Shown piece by piece: positions 23,629-31,780 of a DNA stretch of 47,766 nt. Both the position numbers and the translations under genes were made by a program. The stretch's first letter is position 1. Each line of letters starts with the position of its first letter. The stretch comes from an uncultured Alistipes sp. (lineage in GTDB: Bacteria; Bacteroidota; Bacteroidia; Bacteroidales; Rikenellaceae). A model generated the notes under the pieces. The model had not been told where the DNA came from. It saw only the letters and a program-made list of their open reading frames with translations, and did not search any database. The stretch lies in the NCBI GenBank assembly GCA_900544265.1, contig UQUQ01000020.1:1-47766 (forward strand), read 5' to 3'.

Positions 23629-24066
23629 GGGCTGTGTCGTTTTCTGCAAAAATAAAAATAAAAGCGCAAAATGCGAAACCCCGGGACGGTTTTGTCGGAC
23701 CCGCCGTGCGACGGGGCGGTCGGGCGCGATTGTCGGGTCGGGGGGGGATGCTCCGCGGACAGTACGACGGACGCATCCTGTCGTGACGGATGTCCCCGGT
23801 CGCCGTGTGTGTCGGCCGGGGTGACGGCAGCCCCGCCACGCGGCGGAAGAGCCGGACGCCCCGGCGGTTGAACCGGGTTACAGGGCGTGTGTTCGGGGCC
23901 TTGGCGGGGCGGCAGCGGAGCAGGACGGTAATAATGGTAACTAATACCGTGATCCGTATAATCTTCCCGGCGGGCGCCGACGTATTTTTGCAGTGTCGGA
24001 AGCGGCTCCGGCCGACCGGTACGGGATGTGCCGGGGCGCGGTGCCGCATCACCCGCCGAAAACACG
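23629..24066. promoter_or_regulatory. Divergent control region between the two AraC paralogues
   Basis: This 438-bp gap holds no gene. A minus-strand -7 box TATTTTTG (23654-23647) serves paralogue 1, and the same box on the plus strand (23983-23990) serves paralogue 2 with a leader of about 70 bases. An inverted repeat ACGGTA-14-TACCGT lies at 23925-23950 in an otherwise GC-rich stretch and is a candidate operator. The middle part (23690-23920) is GC-rich without other visible structure. Confidence 0.6.
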
Positions 24067-24969
24067 ATGGATACCATTCTGCATCTGGACCATGTATTCC
24101 AGTACAACGACCTCATGGGGGTCGAGACCCTGCACCCGCTGGTCAGCGTGGTGGATTTTTCGCAGCTGCAGACGACCGTGCGGTCGCAGCTGAACATGTT
24201 CGGTTTCTATGCCGTATTCCTCAAGGAGGTGAATTGCGGCGATTTGATCTACGGCCGTCAGACCTACGACTACCAGGCCGGGACGCTCGTCTGCCTGGCG
24301 CCCGGACAGCTCTTCGGCGTGAAGGACGACGGACGGCCCCACCGGCCGCAGGGTTGGGCGCTGCTCTTCCATCCCGATCTGCTGCGCGGCACGGAGCTCG
24401 GACGCAACATCGGCCGTTATACCTTCTTCTCCTACGAGGTGCGCGAGGCGCTGCACCTTTCGGAACAGGAGCGGCAGACGGTCATCGACTGCATGCGGAA
24501 CATCCTCCACGAGTTGCAGCACGCCATCGACCAGCACAGCCGCACGCTCATCGTCAACAACATCGAGATGCTGCTCAACTACTGCACGCGCTTCTACGAC
24601 AGGCAGTTCCTCACGCGCAGCCAGGTTGCCAACAAGGACATCCTCGCCCGCTTCGAGCGTATCCTGAACGATTACTTCCGATCGGACCTGCCGCAGACGC
24701 TCGGCCTGCCGACGGTGCGCTACTGCGCCGGGGAGCTCTGCCTCTCGCCCAACTACTTCGGTGATCTGGTCAAACGCGAAACGGGCCGCACGGCCCAGGA
24801 GCACATCCGCCTGAAGCTCATCGACACGTCCAAGGAGCTGCTCTTCGACCGGCAGCATACGGTCAGCGACGTGGCCTACCGCCTGGGATTCAAGTATCCG
24901 GCACACTTCACGCGCCTGTTCAAGCAGGTGGTCGGCTGTTCACCCAACGAATACCGGACGGTCAACTGA
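24067..24969 (+). CDS. AraC family regulator, paralogue 2
   Basis: A 300-residue regulator, close in sequence to the divergent paralogue 1 over its full length, including long identical blocks in the sensor part (GWALLFHPDLLRGTELGRNI and RYTFFSYEVREALHLSEQER). The differences concentrate at residues 34-48, 80-95 and in the segment before the helix-turn-helix, which is where ligand or partner specificity would lie. The C-terminal domain reads ELCLSPNYFGDLVKRETG and VSDVAYRLGFKYPAHFTRLFKQ. ATG 24067 is preferred over an in-frame ATG at 24028 because it matches the paralogue start. It precedes the AKR gene at 25052 in the same direction, which has its own promoter. Confidence 0.9.
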   Translation: MDTILHLDHVFQYNDLMGVETLHPLVSVVDFSQLQTTVRSQLNMFGFYAVFLKEVNCGDLIYGRQTYDYQAGTLVCLAPGQLFGVKDDGRPHRPQGWALLFHPDLLRGTELGRNIGRYTFFSYEVREALHLSEQERQTVIDCMRNILHELQHAIDQHSRTLIVNNIEMLLNYCTRFYDRQFLTRSQVANKDILARFERILNDYFRSDLPQTLGLPTVRYCAGELCLSPNYFGDLVKRETGRTAQEHIRLKLIDTSKELLFDRQHTVSDVAYRLGFKYPAHFTRLFKQVVGCSPNEYRTVN

Positions 24970-24990
24970 CCCGGCGAACGGAATTTTTGC

Positions 24991-24998
24991 TATTTTTG
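24991..24998 (+). promoter_or_regulatory. -7 box for the AKR gene at 25052
   Basis: TATTTTTG, a perfect box, lies 22 bp after the AraC paralogue 2 stop, giving a leader of about 50 bases. No -33 is visible. Confidence 0.65.
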
Positions 24999-25051
24999 TC
25001 CGTACCTCCGGGTCGGAGCCGCCGTCCGGGGCTGTCAATACATATACACAG

Positions 25052-26203
25052 ATGATGATATACCGTACATTGGGCCGCACGAACCTGCGGGTGAGTGCCG
25101 TATCGCTCGGCTGCGAAGGCTTTGCCGGGAAGAGCCCCGAGGCCGTGCGCGCCGACTTCGACTATGCCATCGCCCGGGGCATTAACTTTCTGGACCTCTA
25201 CTCGTCGGACCCGCAGCTGCGCAGTGCCATCGGGCAGGCGCTGGCCGGACGCCGCGAGGGGTTTGTCATCCAGGGCCACCTCTGCACGACGTGGGAGGAG
25301 GGTCAGTATCTGCGCACGCGCGACATCGCCAGGTGCGAGGCGGGTTTCGAGGATTTGCTCGTGCGCCTCGGCACTTCCTACGTCGACATCGGCATGATCC
25401 ACTACGTCGACAGCGCGGCCGACCTGCACGAGGTGCTCGACGGCGAGGTGATGCGCCTGGCGCAGCGGCTCCGCCGCGAGGGGCGCATCCGCCACCTCGG
25501 GTTGAGCAGCCACAATCCGCAGGTGGCACTCGAAGCCGTGCGCACGGGGCTGTTCGACGTGCTGATGTTCTCGATCAACCCCTGCTACGACCTGCAGCCC
25601 GCCGGCGAGGAGGTCGAGGCGCTGTGGGCCGAGGAGAGCTATGCCGCCCCGCTGCACAACATCGACCCCGACCGCGAGCGGCTCTACGAATACTGCGACC
25701 GCGAGGGGGTGGGCATCGACGTGATGAAGGTCTACGGCGGCGGTGACCTGTTGAGCGAGGCCAACTCGCCCTTCGGACGGGCGCTGACGCCGTTGCAGTG
25801 CCTCGAATATGCACTGACGCGCCCGGCCGTGGCCGCCGTGATGGTCGGCTGCCGCACGACGCAGGAGATGCAGGCGGCGATCGACTGGTGCGATGCCCCG
25901 GCCGCACAGCGCGACTACGCCGCGGCCATCTCGGGCATGGAGCGCTTCACGTGGCGGGGCCACTGCATGTACTGCGGCCACTGCGCCCCGTGCAGCGTGG
26001 GGATCGACATCGCGTCGGTCAACAAGTTCTGCAACCTCTGCCCGTCGGACGACGACATCCCCGAGACCGTGCGCGAGCACTACCGCGTGCTGCCGCACCA
26101 CGCCTCGGAGTGCATCGCCTGCGGACGCTGTGAGTCGAACTGCCCGTTCGGGGTGGAGATCATCGAAGCGATGCGCCGGGCCGTGCGGCGCTTCGGTTAT
26201 TGA
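25052..26203 (+). CDS. Aldo/keto reductase-like protein with 4Fe-4S domain, catalytic Lys replaced
   Basis: A 383-residue cytoplasmic protein without a signal peptide. The barrel begins with RTLGRTNLRVSAVSLGCEGF and keeps FLDLYSSDPQ (Asp and Tyr) and GMIHYVDS (His). At the strand where AKRs have a TK motif it reads FVIQGHLC, so the catalytic lysine is missing. The C-terminal part holds CMYCGHCAPC and CIACGRCESNCPFG, two cysteine sets for iron-sulfur clusters. Similar gut proteins with GH in place of TK are known to me from memory, so this may be a subfamily trait and the protein may use another chemistry. It has its own promoter and heads a group with DUF1893, an ECF S component and another AKR. 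Confidence 0.82.
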   Translation: MMIYRTLGRTNLRVSAVSLGCEGFAGKSPEAVRADFDYAIARGINFLDLYSSDPQLRSAIGQALAGRREGFVIQGHLCTTWEEGQYLRTRDIARCEAGFEDLLVRLGTSYVDIGMIHYVDSAADLHEVLDGEVMRLAQRLRREGRIRHLGLSSHNPQVALEAVRTGLFDVLMFSINPCYDLQPAGEEVEALWAEESYAAPLHNIDPDRERLYEYCDREGVGIDVMKVYGGGDLLSEANSPFGRALTPLQCLEYALTRPAVAAVMVGCRTTQEMQAAIDWCDAPAAQRDYAAAISGMERFTWRGHCMYCGHCAPCSVGIDIASVNKFCNLCPSDDDIPETVREHYRVLPHHASECIACGRCESNCPFGVEIIEAMRRAVRRFGY

Positions 26204-26225
26204 AACAACTCACGCAGGATTTTCG

Positions 26226-26233
26226 TATTTTTG
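26226..26233 (+). promoter_or_regulatory. -7 box for the DUF1893 gene
   Basis: TATTTTTG lies 53 bp before ATG 26286. A TTG at 26200-26202 sits at 23 bp spacing, slightly longer than usual. Confidence 0.6.
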
Positions 26234-26285
26234 CCACGCGGACGGACCCCGGCAGGCGGATCCGGCGCACAAACCGAATGAAACG

Positions 26286-26720
26286 ATGCAGGAATCGACG
26301 CAATACGAATGGCGGGAGCTGGTCGACCGGCTCCGAGACGAGGATGTCTCGTGCGTGATCCGCAACGGGGCCGAGACGCGGGTCTTCCGCGAGCGTGGCG
26401 TGAAGGACCTCTTCCGCCTGCTTGAGACCGATCCGGCGTTTCTCGCCGGGGCGCTTGTCGCCGACAAGGTCGTCGGCAAGGGCGCTGCGGCTCTGATGGT
26501 GCTGGGCGGCGTGCGGGCGGTCCACGCGGGGGTGGTCAGCACGCCGGCGCTCGGACTCTTTGCCGCGGCGCACATCCCCGTGGAGTACGGGCTCGAGGTC
26601 CCGCACATCATCAACCGCACGAAGACGGGATGGTGCCCCGTCGAGACGCTGTGCCGCGACTGCCGCACGGCCGAAGAGTGTCTGCCGCTGATCCGCGGCT
26701 TCCTCGCCGCGCAGCGGTGA
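26286..26720 (+). CDS. DUF1893 protein
   Basis: A 144-residue cytoplasmic protein of the DUF1893 family (TM1506-like, a deaminase-related fold). The family core is LVADKVVGKGAAALMVLGGV at residues 57-76, followed by AVHAGVVSTPAL. Near the C-terminus are four cysteines (117, 123, 126, 132) in WCPVETLCRDCRTAEEC, which look able to bind a metal or an iron-sulfur cluster. The function is unknown. It sits 73 bp before the ECF S component gene in the same direction, in a group with AKR iron-sulfur proteins, so it may act on the substrate taken up or reduced there. Confidence 0.85.
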   Translation: MQESTQYEWRELVDRLRDEDVSCVIRNGAETRVFRERGVKDLFRLLETDPAFLAGALVADKVVGKGAAALMVLGGVRAVHAGVVSTPALGLFAAAHIPVEYGLEVPHIINRTKTGWCPVETLCRDCRTAEECLPLIRGFLAAQR

Positions 26721-26793
26721 CACAGCCCGGCGCGGTCGGCCGGCGCATGCCGGACAGGAATGAAATGAATTGAATCATTAATTGAGATAAACC

Positions 26794-27306
26794 ATGCAAA
26801 CAACCACTGTAAAGCTCTATTCGCTGGAGTTCGCAAATGCGAAAACCTACCTCGCCGCGGCGCTTTTCGCCGTGGGCAACATCCTGCTGCCGCAGTTGTG
26901 CCATCAGGTGCATCTGGGCGGGCCGACGTGGCTGCCCATCTACTTCTTCACGCTCGTCGGCGCCTGCAAGTACGGCTGGCGCGTGGGTCTGCTCACGGCT
27001 GTCGTCTCGCCGCTTGTGAACTCGCTGCTCTTCGGCATGCCGGCCGCCGCGGCGCTCGTGCCCATCCTCTTCAAGTCGGTCATTCTGGCGCTTGCCGCCG
27101 GCTGGGCGGCCGCACGCAGCGGCCGGGCCTCGCTCGGGTTGCTGGCAGCCGTCATCCTGACCTATCAGGTCGTCGGATCGCTCGGCGAATGGGCCTGGAT
27201 CGGTGACTTCCATGCGGCCATGCAGGACTTCCGCCTCGGCGTGCCGGGCATGCTCGTGCAGCTCTTCGGCGGCTGGGCCGTCATCAACTACGTGATCCGC
27301 AAATAA
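26794..27306 (+). CDS. ECF transporter S component-like membrane protein
   Basis: A 170-residue membrane protein with five to six hydrophobic segments, the size and layout of substrate-binding S components of energy-coupling-factor transporters. Features include KTYLAAALFAVGNILLPQLCHQ, WLPIYFFTLVGACKYGWRVGLLTAVVSPLVNSLLFG and an amphipathic C-terminal end. Such proteins bind vitamins, metals or other small molecules and dock to shared EcfA/EcfT proteins encoded elsewhere. Here the substrate is not known. The stop lies only 10 bp before the third AKR gene, so the two are probably translated from one transcript. Confidence 0.75.
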   Translation: MQTTTVKLYSLEFANAKTYLAAALFAVGNILLPQLCHQVHLGGPTWLPIYFFTLVGACKYGWRVGLLTAVVSPLVNSLLFGMPAAAALVPILFKSVILALAAGWAAARSGRASLGLLAAVILTYQVVGSLGEWAWIGDFHAAMQDFRLGVPGMLVQLFGGWAVINYVIRK

Positions 27307-27316
27307 CGACGGCGAT

Positions 27317-28441
27317 ATGGCTGGAAAACTCGGATTCGGCTGCATGCGTCTTCCGCTGCTGCGCGAGGACGACTTCGCGGCGGTGGACACGGCGCAGGTC
27401 GAGCGCATGGTGGACCTCTTTCTCGAACGGGGCTTCACCTACTTCGACACGGCCTACATGTACCACGACTTCAAGAGCGAAACGGTGATGCGCGAGGCGC
27501 TTGTGCGACGTCACGACCGCGCGAGCTTCACGCTGGCCTCGAAGCTCCCGACGATGTTCCTCAAAAAGGAGGGCGATCAGGAGCGCATCTTCGCCGAGCA
27601 GCTCGAAAAGTGCGGCGTGGACTATTTCGACTACTACCTGCTGCACAACCTCAATGTCTCGCACTACGAGAACGTGCAGCGCTTCGATAGCTTCGCCTTC
27701 GCGCGGCGCCTGAAGGCCGAGGGGCGCATCCGGCGCCTGGGCTTCTCGTTCCACGACCGGGCCGACCTGCTCGACGAGATTCTCACGGCACACCCCGAGA
27801 CGGAGTTCGTGCAGCTGCAGATCAACTACCTCGACTGGGACAACGAGAGCATCCAGTCGCGCAAGTGCTACGAGGTGGCGCGGCGCCACGGCAAGCCCGT
27901 CGTCGTCATGGAGCCGGTCAAGGGCGGCACGCTGGCGCGCCTGCCCGAGGAGGCCGAGCGCCTGCTGCACGAAGTGCGGCCCGACCTCTCGCCCGCGGCG
28001 TGGGCCATCCGTTTCGCCGCGAGCCTCGAGGGGGTAATGATGGTCCTGAGCGGCATGTCGTCGCTCGAGCAGCTGCGCGAGAATACCGGTTTCATGCAGC
28101 ATTTCGAACCGCTCGACGAGCGCGAGCGCAAGGCGATTGCCGATGTCGTGGAGATCGTCCACCGCTCGATCGCCATCCCCTGCACGGCGTGCCGCTACTG
28201 CGTGGACGGCTGTCCCGAGCGGATCGCCATCCCCGACTACTTCGCGCTCTACAATGCCGAGAAGCAGGCGCTCAACCGCGGATTCTCGATCCAGAGCGTA
28301 TACTACGAGAATCTGGCCAGGACGCACGGCAAGGCGTCGCAGTGCATCGCCTGTCGGCAGTGCGAGCGGAGCTGTCCGCAGCACCTGCCCATCGTCGACT
28401 ACCTGCGTCAGGTTGCCGCAACCTTCGAGAAGGAGAGCTGA
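27317..28441 (+). CDS. Aldo/keto reductase with C-terminal 4Fe-4S domain
   Basis: A 374-residue cytoplasmic enzyme. It starts with GKLGFGCMRLPL and shows the AKR tetrad in YFDTAYMYHD (Asp, Tyr), FTLASKLP (Lys) and YYLLHNL (His). The C-terminal domain holds CTACRYCVDGCPERIAIP and CIACRQCERSCPQHLP. It is the third AKR/ferredoxin protein in the window and, unlike the one at 25052, keeps the catalytic lysine. It follows the ECF S component by 10 bp and is ended by a strong terminator at 28480. The natural substrate is unknown. Confidence 0.88.
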   Translation: MAGKLGFGCMRLPLLREDDFAAVDTAQVERMVDLFLERGFTYFDTAYMYHDFKSETVMREALVRRHDRASFTLASKLPTMFLKKEGDQERIFAEQLEKCGVDYFDYYLLHNLNVSHYENVQRFDSFAFARRLKAEGRIRRLGFSFHDRADLLDEILTAHPETEFVQLQINYLDWDNESIQSRKCYEVARRHGKPVVVMEPVKGGTLARLPEEAERLLHEVRPDLSPAAWAIRFAASLEGVMMVLSGMSSLEQLRENTGFMQHFEPLDERERKAIADVVEIVHRSIAIPCTACRYCVDGCPERIAIPDYFALYNAEKQALNRGFSIQSVYYENLARTHGKASQCIACRQCERSCPQHLPIVDYLRQVAATFEKES

Positions 28442-28479
28442 TGGCGTTGTTGCCCGCGCGGCCTGCCTGCCGATATCGG

Positions 28480-28508
28480 GACCGTCGCATCCGTGCGGCG
28501 GTCTTTTT
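28480..28508 (+). terminator. Terminator of the AKR/ECF group
   Basis: GACCGTCGCA (28480-28489) pairs with TGCGGCGGTC (28494-28503), with one wobble and a 4-base loop, followed by TTTTT. Confidence 0.88.
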
Positions 28509-28548
28509 GTGTTGCGGCCGGGCGGTTTGCAGCCGCAGGACGGGGATG

Positions 28549-28615
28549 GCCCTTTCCCGGGACGGTTGTGGCCCTTTTCCGGGACCGGTTGTAGCCCTTT
28601 TCCGGGACGGTCGCG
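28549..28615. repeat. Three tandem 22-23 bp repeats
   Basis: The unit GCCCTTTTCCGGGACGGTTGT is repeated at 28549-28570, 28571-28593 and 28594-28615 with minor changes. It lies between two convergent genes and has no visible function. Confidence 0.75.
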
Positions 28616-28629
28616 GGTCCGGGGCGGGA

Positions 28630-29415
28630 TTATTCCCCCTGCGGCAGCAGCGAGTGCCGGGCGAGGAAGTCGTGGAAGGCCTGCCGGTAGCTCTCCGAAA
28701 CGGGAATGTACTCCCGGCCGAAGACGATGCGGTTGCGCTCGATGGTGCGGATCTTTGCCGGTTGCACGATGTAGGAGCGGTGCACGCGGATGAAACGGTC
28801 GGCGGGCAGCTGCTCCTCGAGCGACTTGAGGCTCATGAGCGAGAGCACCGGGCGCGGTTCACCCTCGAGATGGATCTTCACGTAGTCCTTCAGCCCCTCG
28901 ATGTAGAGAATCCCGTCCAGCGGAATCTGCTGCAGGCGGTATTCGGTCTTGACGAAGATGCTCCGCAGCTCGGAACGCCTGGGTGCGGTGCCGTGCCCGT
29001 CGTCCGGTGCGGCGGTCTGCCTGTCGCCCCGTCCGGCAGCTTCGGCGCGGCGCTTGATCTCGAACCATTCGAGCGCCTTCTGCGCCGCCGCCAGAAAATC
29101 GGCGTAGCTGATCGGTTTGAGCAGGTAGTCGATGGCCCGCACGCGGAAGCCCTCGACGGCGTAGCTGTCGAAGGCCGTGGTGAAGATGACGCGCGTCTCG
29201 GCGGGGAGCATGCGCGTGAGTTCCATGCCGTTGAGCCCCGGCATCTGGATGTCGCAGAAGAGCAGCTCTACGGGGTGCTCGCGCAGGGTCCCGAACGCCT
29301 CCGTCCCGCTTCCGAAGGCACCGCAGAGTTCCAGAAAGGGGGTCTTGCGGACATATCCCTTCATCAGTTCGACGGCCAGCGGCTCGTCGTCGATTATGGC
29401 GCAGGTCAGTTTCAT
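28630..29415 (-). CDS. LytTR family response regulator
   Basis: A 261-residue two-domain regulator. The receiver (about 1-118) has acidic residues D9 and D10, phosphoacceptor D55 (LLFCDIQMPG) and K100 (YLLKP). A variable linker rich in Gly/Arg (124-148) leads to a LytTR DNA-binding domain (ELRSIFVKTEYRLQQIPLDGILYIEGLKDYVKIH, RFIRVHRSYIVQ, IPVSESYRQAF). Its ATG overlaps the stop of the sensor kinase gene by four bases (ATGA), so they form a two-component pair. It probably controls the adjacent ABC efflux genes; this is inferred from position. Confidence 0.93.
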   Translation of the reverse strand: MKLTCAIIDDEPLAVELMKGYVRKTPFLELCGAFGSGTEAFGTLREHPVELLFCDIQMPGLNGMELTRMLPAETRVIFTTAFDSYAVEGFRVRAIDYLLKPISYADFLAAAQKALEWFEIKRRAEAAGRGDRQTAAPDDGHGTAPRRSELRSIFVKTEYRLQQIPLDGILYIEGLKDYVKIHLEGEPRPVLSLMSLKSLEEQLPADRFIRVHRSYIVQPAKIRTIERNRIVFGREYIPVSESYRQAFHDFLARHSLLPQGE

Positions 29416-30461
29416 GGTTCCTGGAGTCGGATGGTGAGCAGGGCCTGGTAATCCGTCTCGCCCAGTGGCCCGTATTCAAACGTGTAGCGTCCCGGATAGA
29501 TCATCTCGAGGCGCTTTTGCAGGTTCTTCAGCCCGATGCCCGAACCGCTGCGGTCCTCGCCGTTTTTCGGGAAGCGGCTGTTGCGGATGCGGCAGATGAG
29601 CTGTTCGCCGATCTCGTTCAGCTCGATGGTGATGTAGGAGGGTTTCTCGTTGCTCACGCCGTGCTTGAAGGCGTTTTCCACGAGCGAGATGAAGAGCAGC
29701 GGCGCAACGGGCGCCTGCGAGGGCTCCTCGGGCAGCGAGACGTAGATGCGCACGTGACGCGGCTGGCGGATGCGCATCAGCGAGATGTAGTCGCGCAGGA
29801 AGTCCACCTCGGCGCGCAGCGGCACCGTCGGGCGGCTGCTGTCGTAGAGCACGTAGCGCAGCAGACGGCTCAGGTCGTGGACGACGCTCTGCGCCCGGTC
29901 GGCGTCGAGCTGGATGAGCGAGTAGATGTTGTTGAGCGTGTTGAACAGGAAATGGGGGTTCAGCTGGCTCTTGAGGTTCTGCAACTCGGCTTCGGTGCGG
30001 CTGCGCTCCAGCTCGCGGCGGGCCGTCTCGGCGCGGTACCAGCCCCCTGTCATGCGGATAGCGACGCCGACGCCCACGACCAGCATGTAGAGCAGGGCGT
30101 TACCGGTGAAGAAGCGCAGCGTCTCCTGCCAGGGCCGCACCATCGGCGGACGCATCGCGTCCGGCGGCAGCACGTAGCGGAAGAGCAGGTGCACGCCGAC
30201 CATGACCGTGCCGATGAGCAGCAGGTTCCAGCCCAGAAACCGGCCGATGCGCCGCGAGGTGAGGTAGCGGTCGATCAGCAGCAGGTAGTTCGTATAGAAG
30301 ACCACCATGAACGAGAGGGGCACGACGAGGAAGCGCCCGTACTCCGGGCCGCTCATCAGCGGCCGGTGGGGATTGGTCACGAAGAGCGGCATGCCGAAGA
30401 TCACGGCCCAGATCGTGAGGTGGATGAGCCACCCGGTGTATTTCGATTGCAGCGCGGTCAT
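29412..30461 (-). CDS. LytS/YehU-like sensor histidine kinase
   Basis: A 349-residue membrane kinase. Four hydrophobic helices lie in the first 140 residues, then a short coiled coil (ETARRELERSRTEAELQNLKSQ). The His_kinase motif LNPHFLFNTLNNIYSLI has the phosphorylated H170. The N-box is SLVENAFKHG and the G-box GSGIGLKNLQKRL. The sensor part is only membrane helices with no large extracytoplasmic domain, as in kinases that sense the membrane or a partner transporter. The start is fixed by the promoter immediately upstream, with almost no leader. It is the partner of the LytTR regulator. Confidence 0.92.
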   Translation of the reverse strand: MTALQSKYTGWLIHLTIWAVIFGMPLFVTNPHRPLMSGPEYGRFLVVPLSFMVVFYTNYLLLIDRYLTSRRIGRFLGWNLLLIGTVMVGVHLLFRYVLPPDAMRPPMVRPWQETLRFFTGNALLYMLVVGVGVAIRMTGGWYRAETARRELERSRTEAELQNLKSQLNPHFLFNTLNNIYSLIQLDADRAQSVVHDLSRLLRYVLYDSSRPTVPLRAEVDFLRDYISLMRIRQPRHVRIYVSLPEEPSQAPVAPLLFISLVENAFKHGVSNEKPSYITIELNEIGEQLICRIRNSRFPKNGEDRSGSGIGLKNLQKRLEMIYPGRYTFEYGPLGETDYQALLTIRLQEP

Positions 30462-30465
30462 AATG

Positions 30466-30473
30466 CAAAGATA
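30466..30473 (-). promoter_or_regulatory. -7 box directly at the kinase start
   Basis: On the minus strand TATCTTTG ends four bases before ATG 30461. Transcription would start at or within a few bases of the ATG, so the message would be leaderless or nearly so. No strong -33 is seen (CTG at 20 bp). Confidence 0.6.
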
Positions 30474-30556
30474 ATAAAAAATTGTCGGGTGTGCAGGACG
30501 GGCCCGGTGACCCCGTGCGGCTTTTTTCCGCCCGTGCAGCCCGTTTCCCGGGCCGG

Positions 30557-31777
30557 TTATTCGTAGCGGATGGCCTCGATCGGGTCGAGCATGGCGGCCT
30601 TTTGGGCGGGGTACCACCCGAAGAAGACCCCCGTCAGGGTGCAGACGGCGAACGAGAGGATGACGCTCCACGGCTGGATGTAGATCGGGAATGCCGCGGC
30701 GAGGTTGACCACGACGGCGGCACCGATGCCCAACACGACGCCGATCAGACCGCCCGTGACGCTGATGAGGATCGACTCGATGAGAAACTGCGCGAGGATG
30801 TCGCGTCCCTTGGCGCCGATCGACATGCGCAGGCCGATCTCGCGTGTGCGCTCCGTCACGGAGACATACATGATGTTCATGATGCCGATGCCGCCCACGA
30901 GCAGCGAGATGCCCGCCACGGCCGCGAGCAGCGCGGTCATCATGTCGGTCGTCGAGGTGAGCATCGAGGCCATCTCCTGCTGCGAGCGGATCGAGAAGTC
31001 GTCCTCGTCCGTCGGCTTGAGCCGGTGGTTTTCGCGCAGGATCGCCGAGATCTCGTCGACGGCCTGGTCGGTGTAGGCCTCGGTCAGCGCCGAGCAGACG
31101 ATCTCCTGCAGGTGCGTGATGGCCAGGATGCGTTTCTGCACCGTTGTGTAGGGGGCGATGATCAGGTCGTCCTGGTCCATGCCCATGCTGTTGTAGCCCT
31201 TGCTCTCGAGCACCCCGACGATGCGGAACGGGATCGTGCCGAAGCGGATCACCCGCCCGACGGGGTTCTCGCCGTCGGGAAAGAGTTCGTCGACGACCGT
31301 CTGCCCCACGAGGCACACCTTGGCGGCCGTCTTGATGTCCTGCTCCGAGAAGCTGTCGCCGTCGGCGATGCGATAGCGGCGGATCTCCAGGTAGTCGAGA
31401 TTCACACCGTAGACCGTCGTCGGGGTGTTGTTCGCGCCGTAGATGGCCTGCCCGGCGCTGTTGACCGACGGCGAGACGTAGGTGACATAGCGCGTTTTGG
31501 TCTGGATGTCCTCGAGGTCCTGGAGCTTGAGCGACTCCATGTCGTCGGCACTCAACTGCACGCCGCCGCGCCGGTCGCCGCCCGGGTGGATCATGATCAT
31601 GTTCGAGCCCATCTCGCTGATCTCGGCCTGGATGCTGCGCTTCGAGCCCTGCCCGATGGCCAGCATCGTGATGACCGACGCCACGCCGATGATGATGCCC
31701 AGCATCGTCAGAAATCCGCGCAGCTTGTTGTTGCTCAATGCCTTGACGGCGATTTTGAAAAGATTGGCGAAATTCAT
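30557..31777 (-). CDS. MacB-like ABC transporter permease
   Basis: A 406-residue inner-membrane protein. The N-terminal helix follows LFKIAVKALSNNKLRGFLTMLGIIIGVASVITMLAIG, the typical MacB/FtsX start. A large periplasmic domain (about 45-280) is followed by three helices of an FtsX domain (LLVGGIGIMNIMYVSVTERTREIGLRMSIGAKGRDI, SVTGGLIGVVLGIGAA, ILSFAVCTLTGVFFGWYPAQKAAMLDPIEAIRYE). It forms the membrane part of a MacAB-type efflux pump with the ATPase encoded 3 bp upstream. No ATPase domain is fused, unlike E. coli MacB. Confidence 0.93.
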   Translation of the reverse strand: MNFANLFKIAVKALSNNKLRGFLTMLGIIIGVASVITMLAIGQGSKRSIQAEISEMGSNMIMIHPGGDRRGGVQLSADDMESLKLQDLEDIQTKTRYVTYVSPSVNSAGQAIYGANNTPTTVYGVNLDYLEIRRYRIADGDSFSEQDIKTAAKVCLVGQTVVDELFPDGENPVGRVIRFGTIPFRIVGVLESKGYNSMGMDQDDLIIAPYTTVQKRILAITHLQEIVCSALTEAYTDQAVDEISAILRENHRLKPTDEDDFSIRSQQEMASMLTSTTDMMTALLAAVAGISLLVGGIGIMNIMYVSVTERTREIGLRMSIGAKGRDILAQFLIESILISVTGGLIGVVLGIGAAVVVNLAAAFPIYIQPWSVILSFAVCTLTGVFFGWYPAQKAAMLDPIEAIRYE

Positions 31778-31780
31778 GGT

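Noticed and set aside
30474..30556. Terminator after the permease gene
   Set aside because: Several GC-rich partial inverted repeats exist here, but none forms a clean stem with a T-tract on the minus strand, so readthrough into the kinase gene stays possible.
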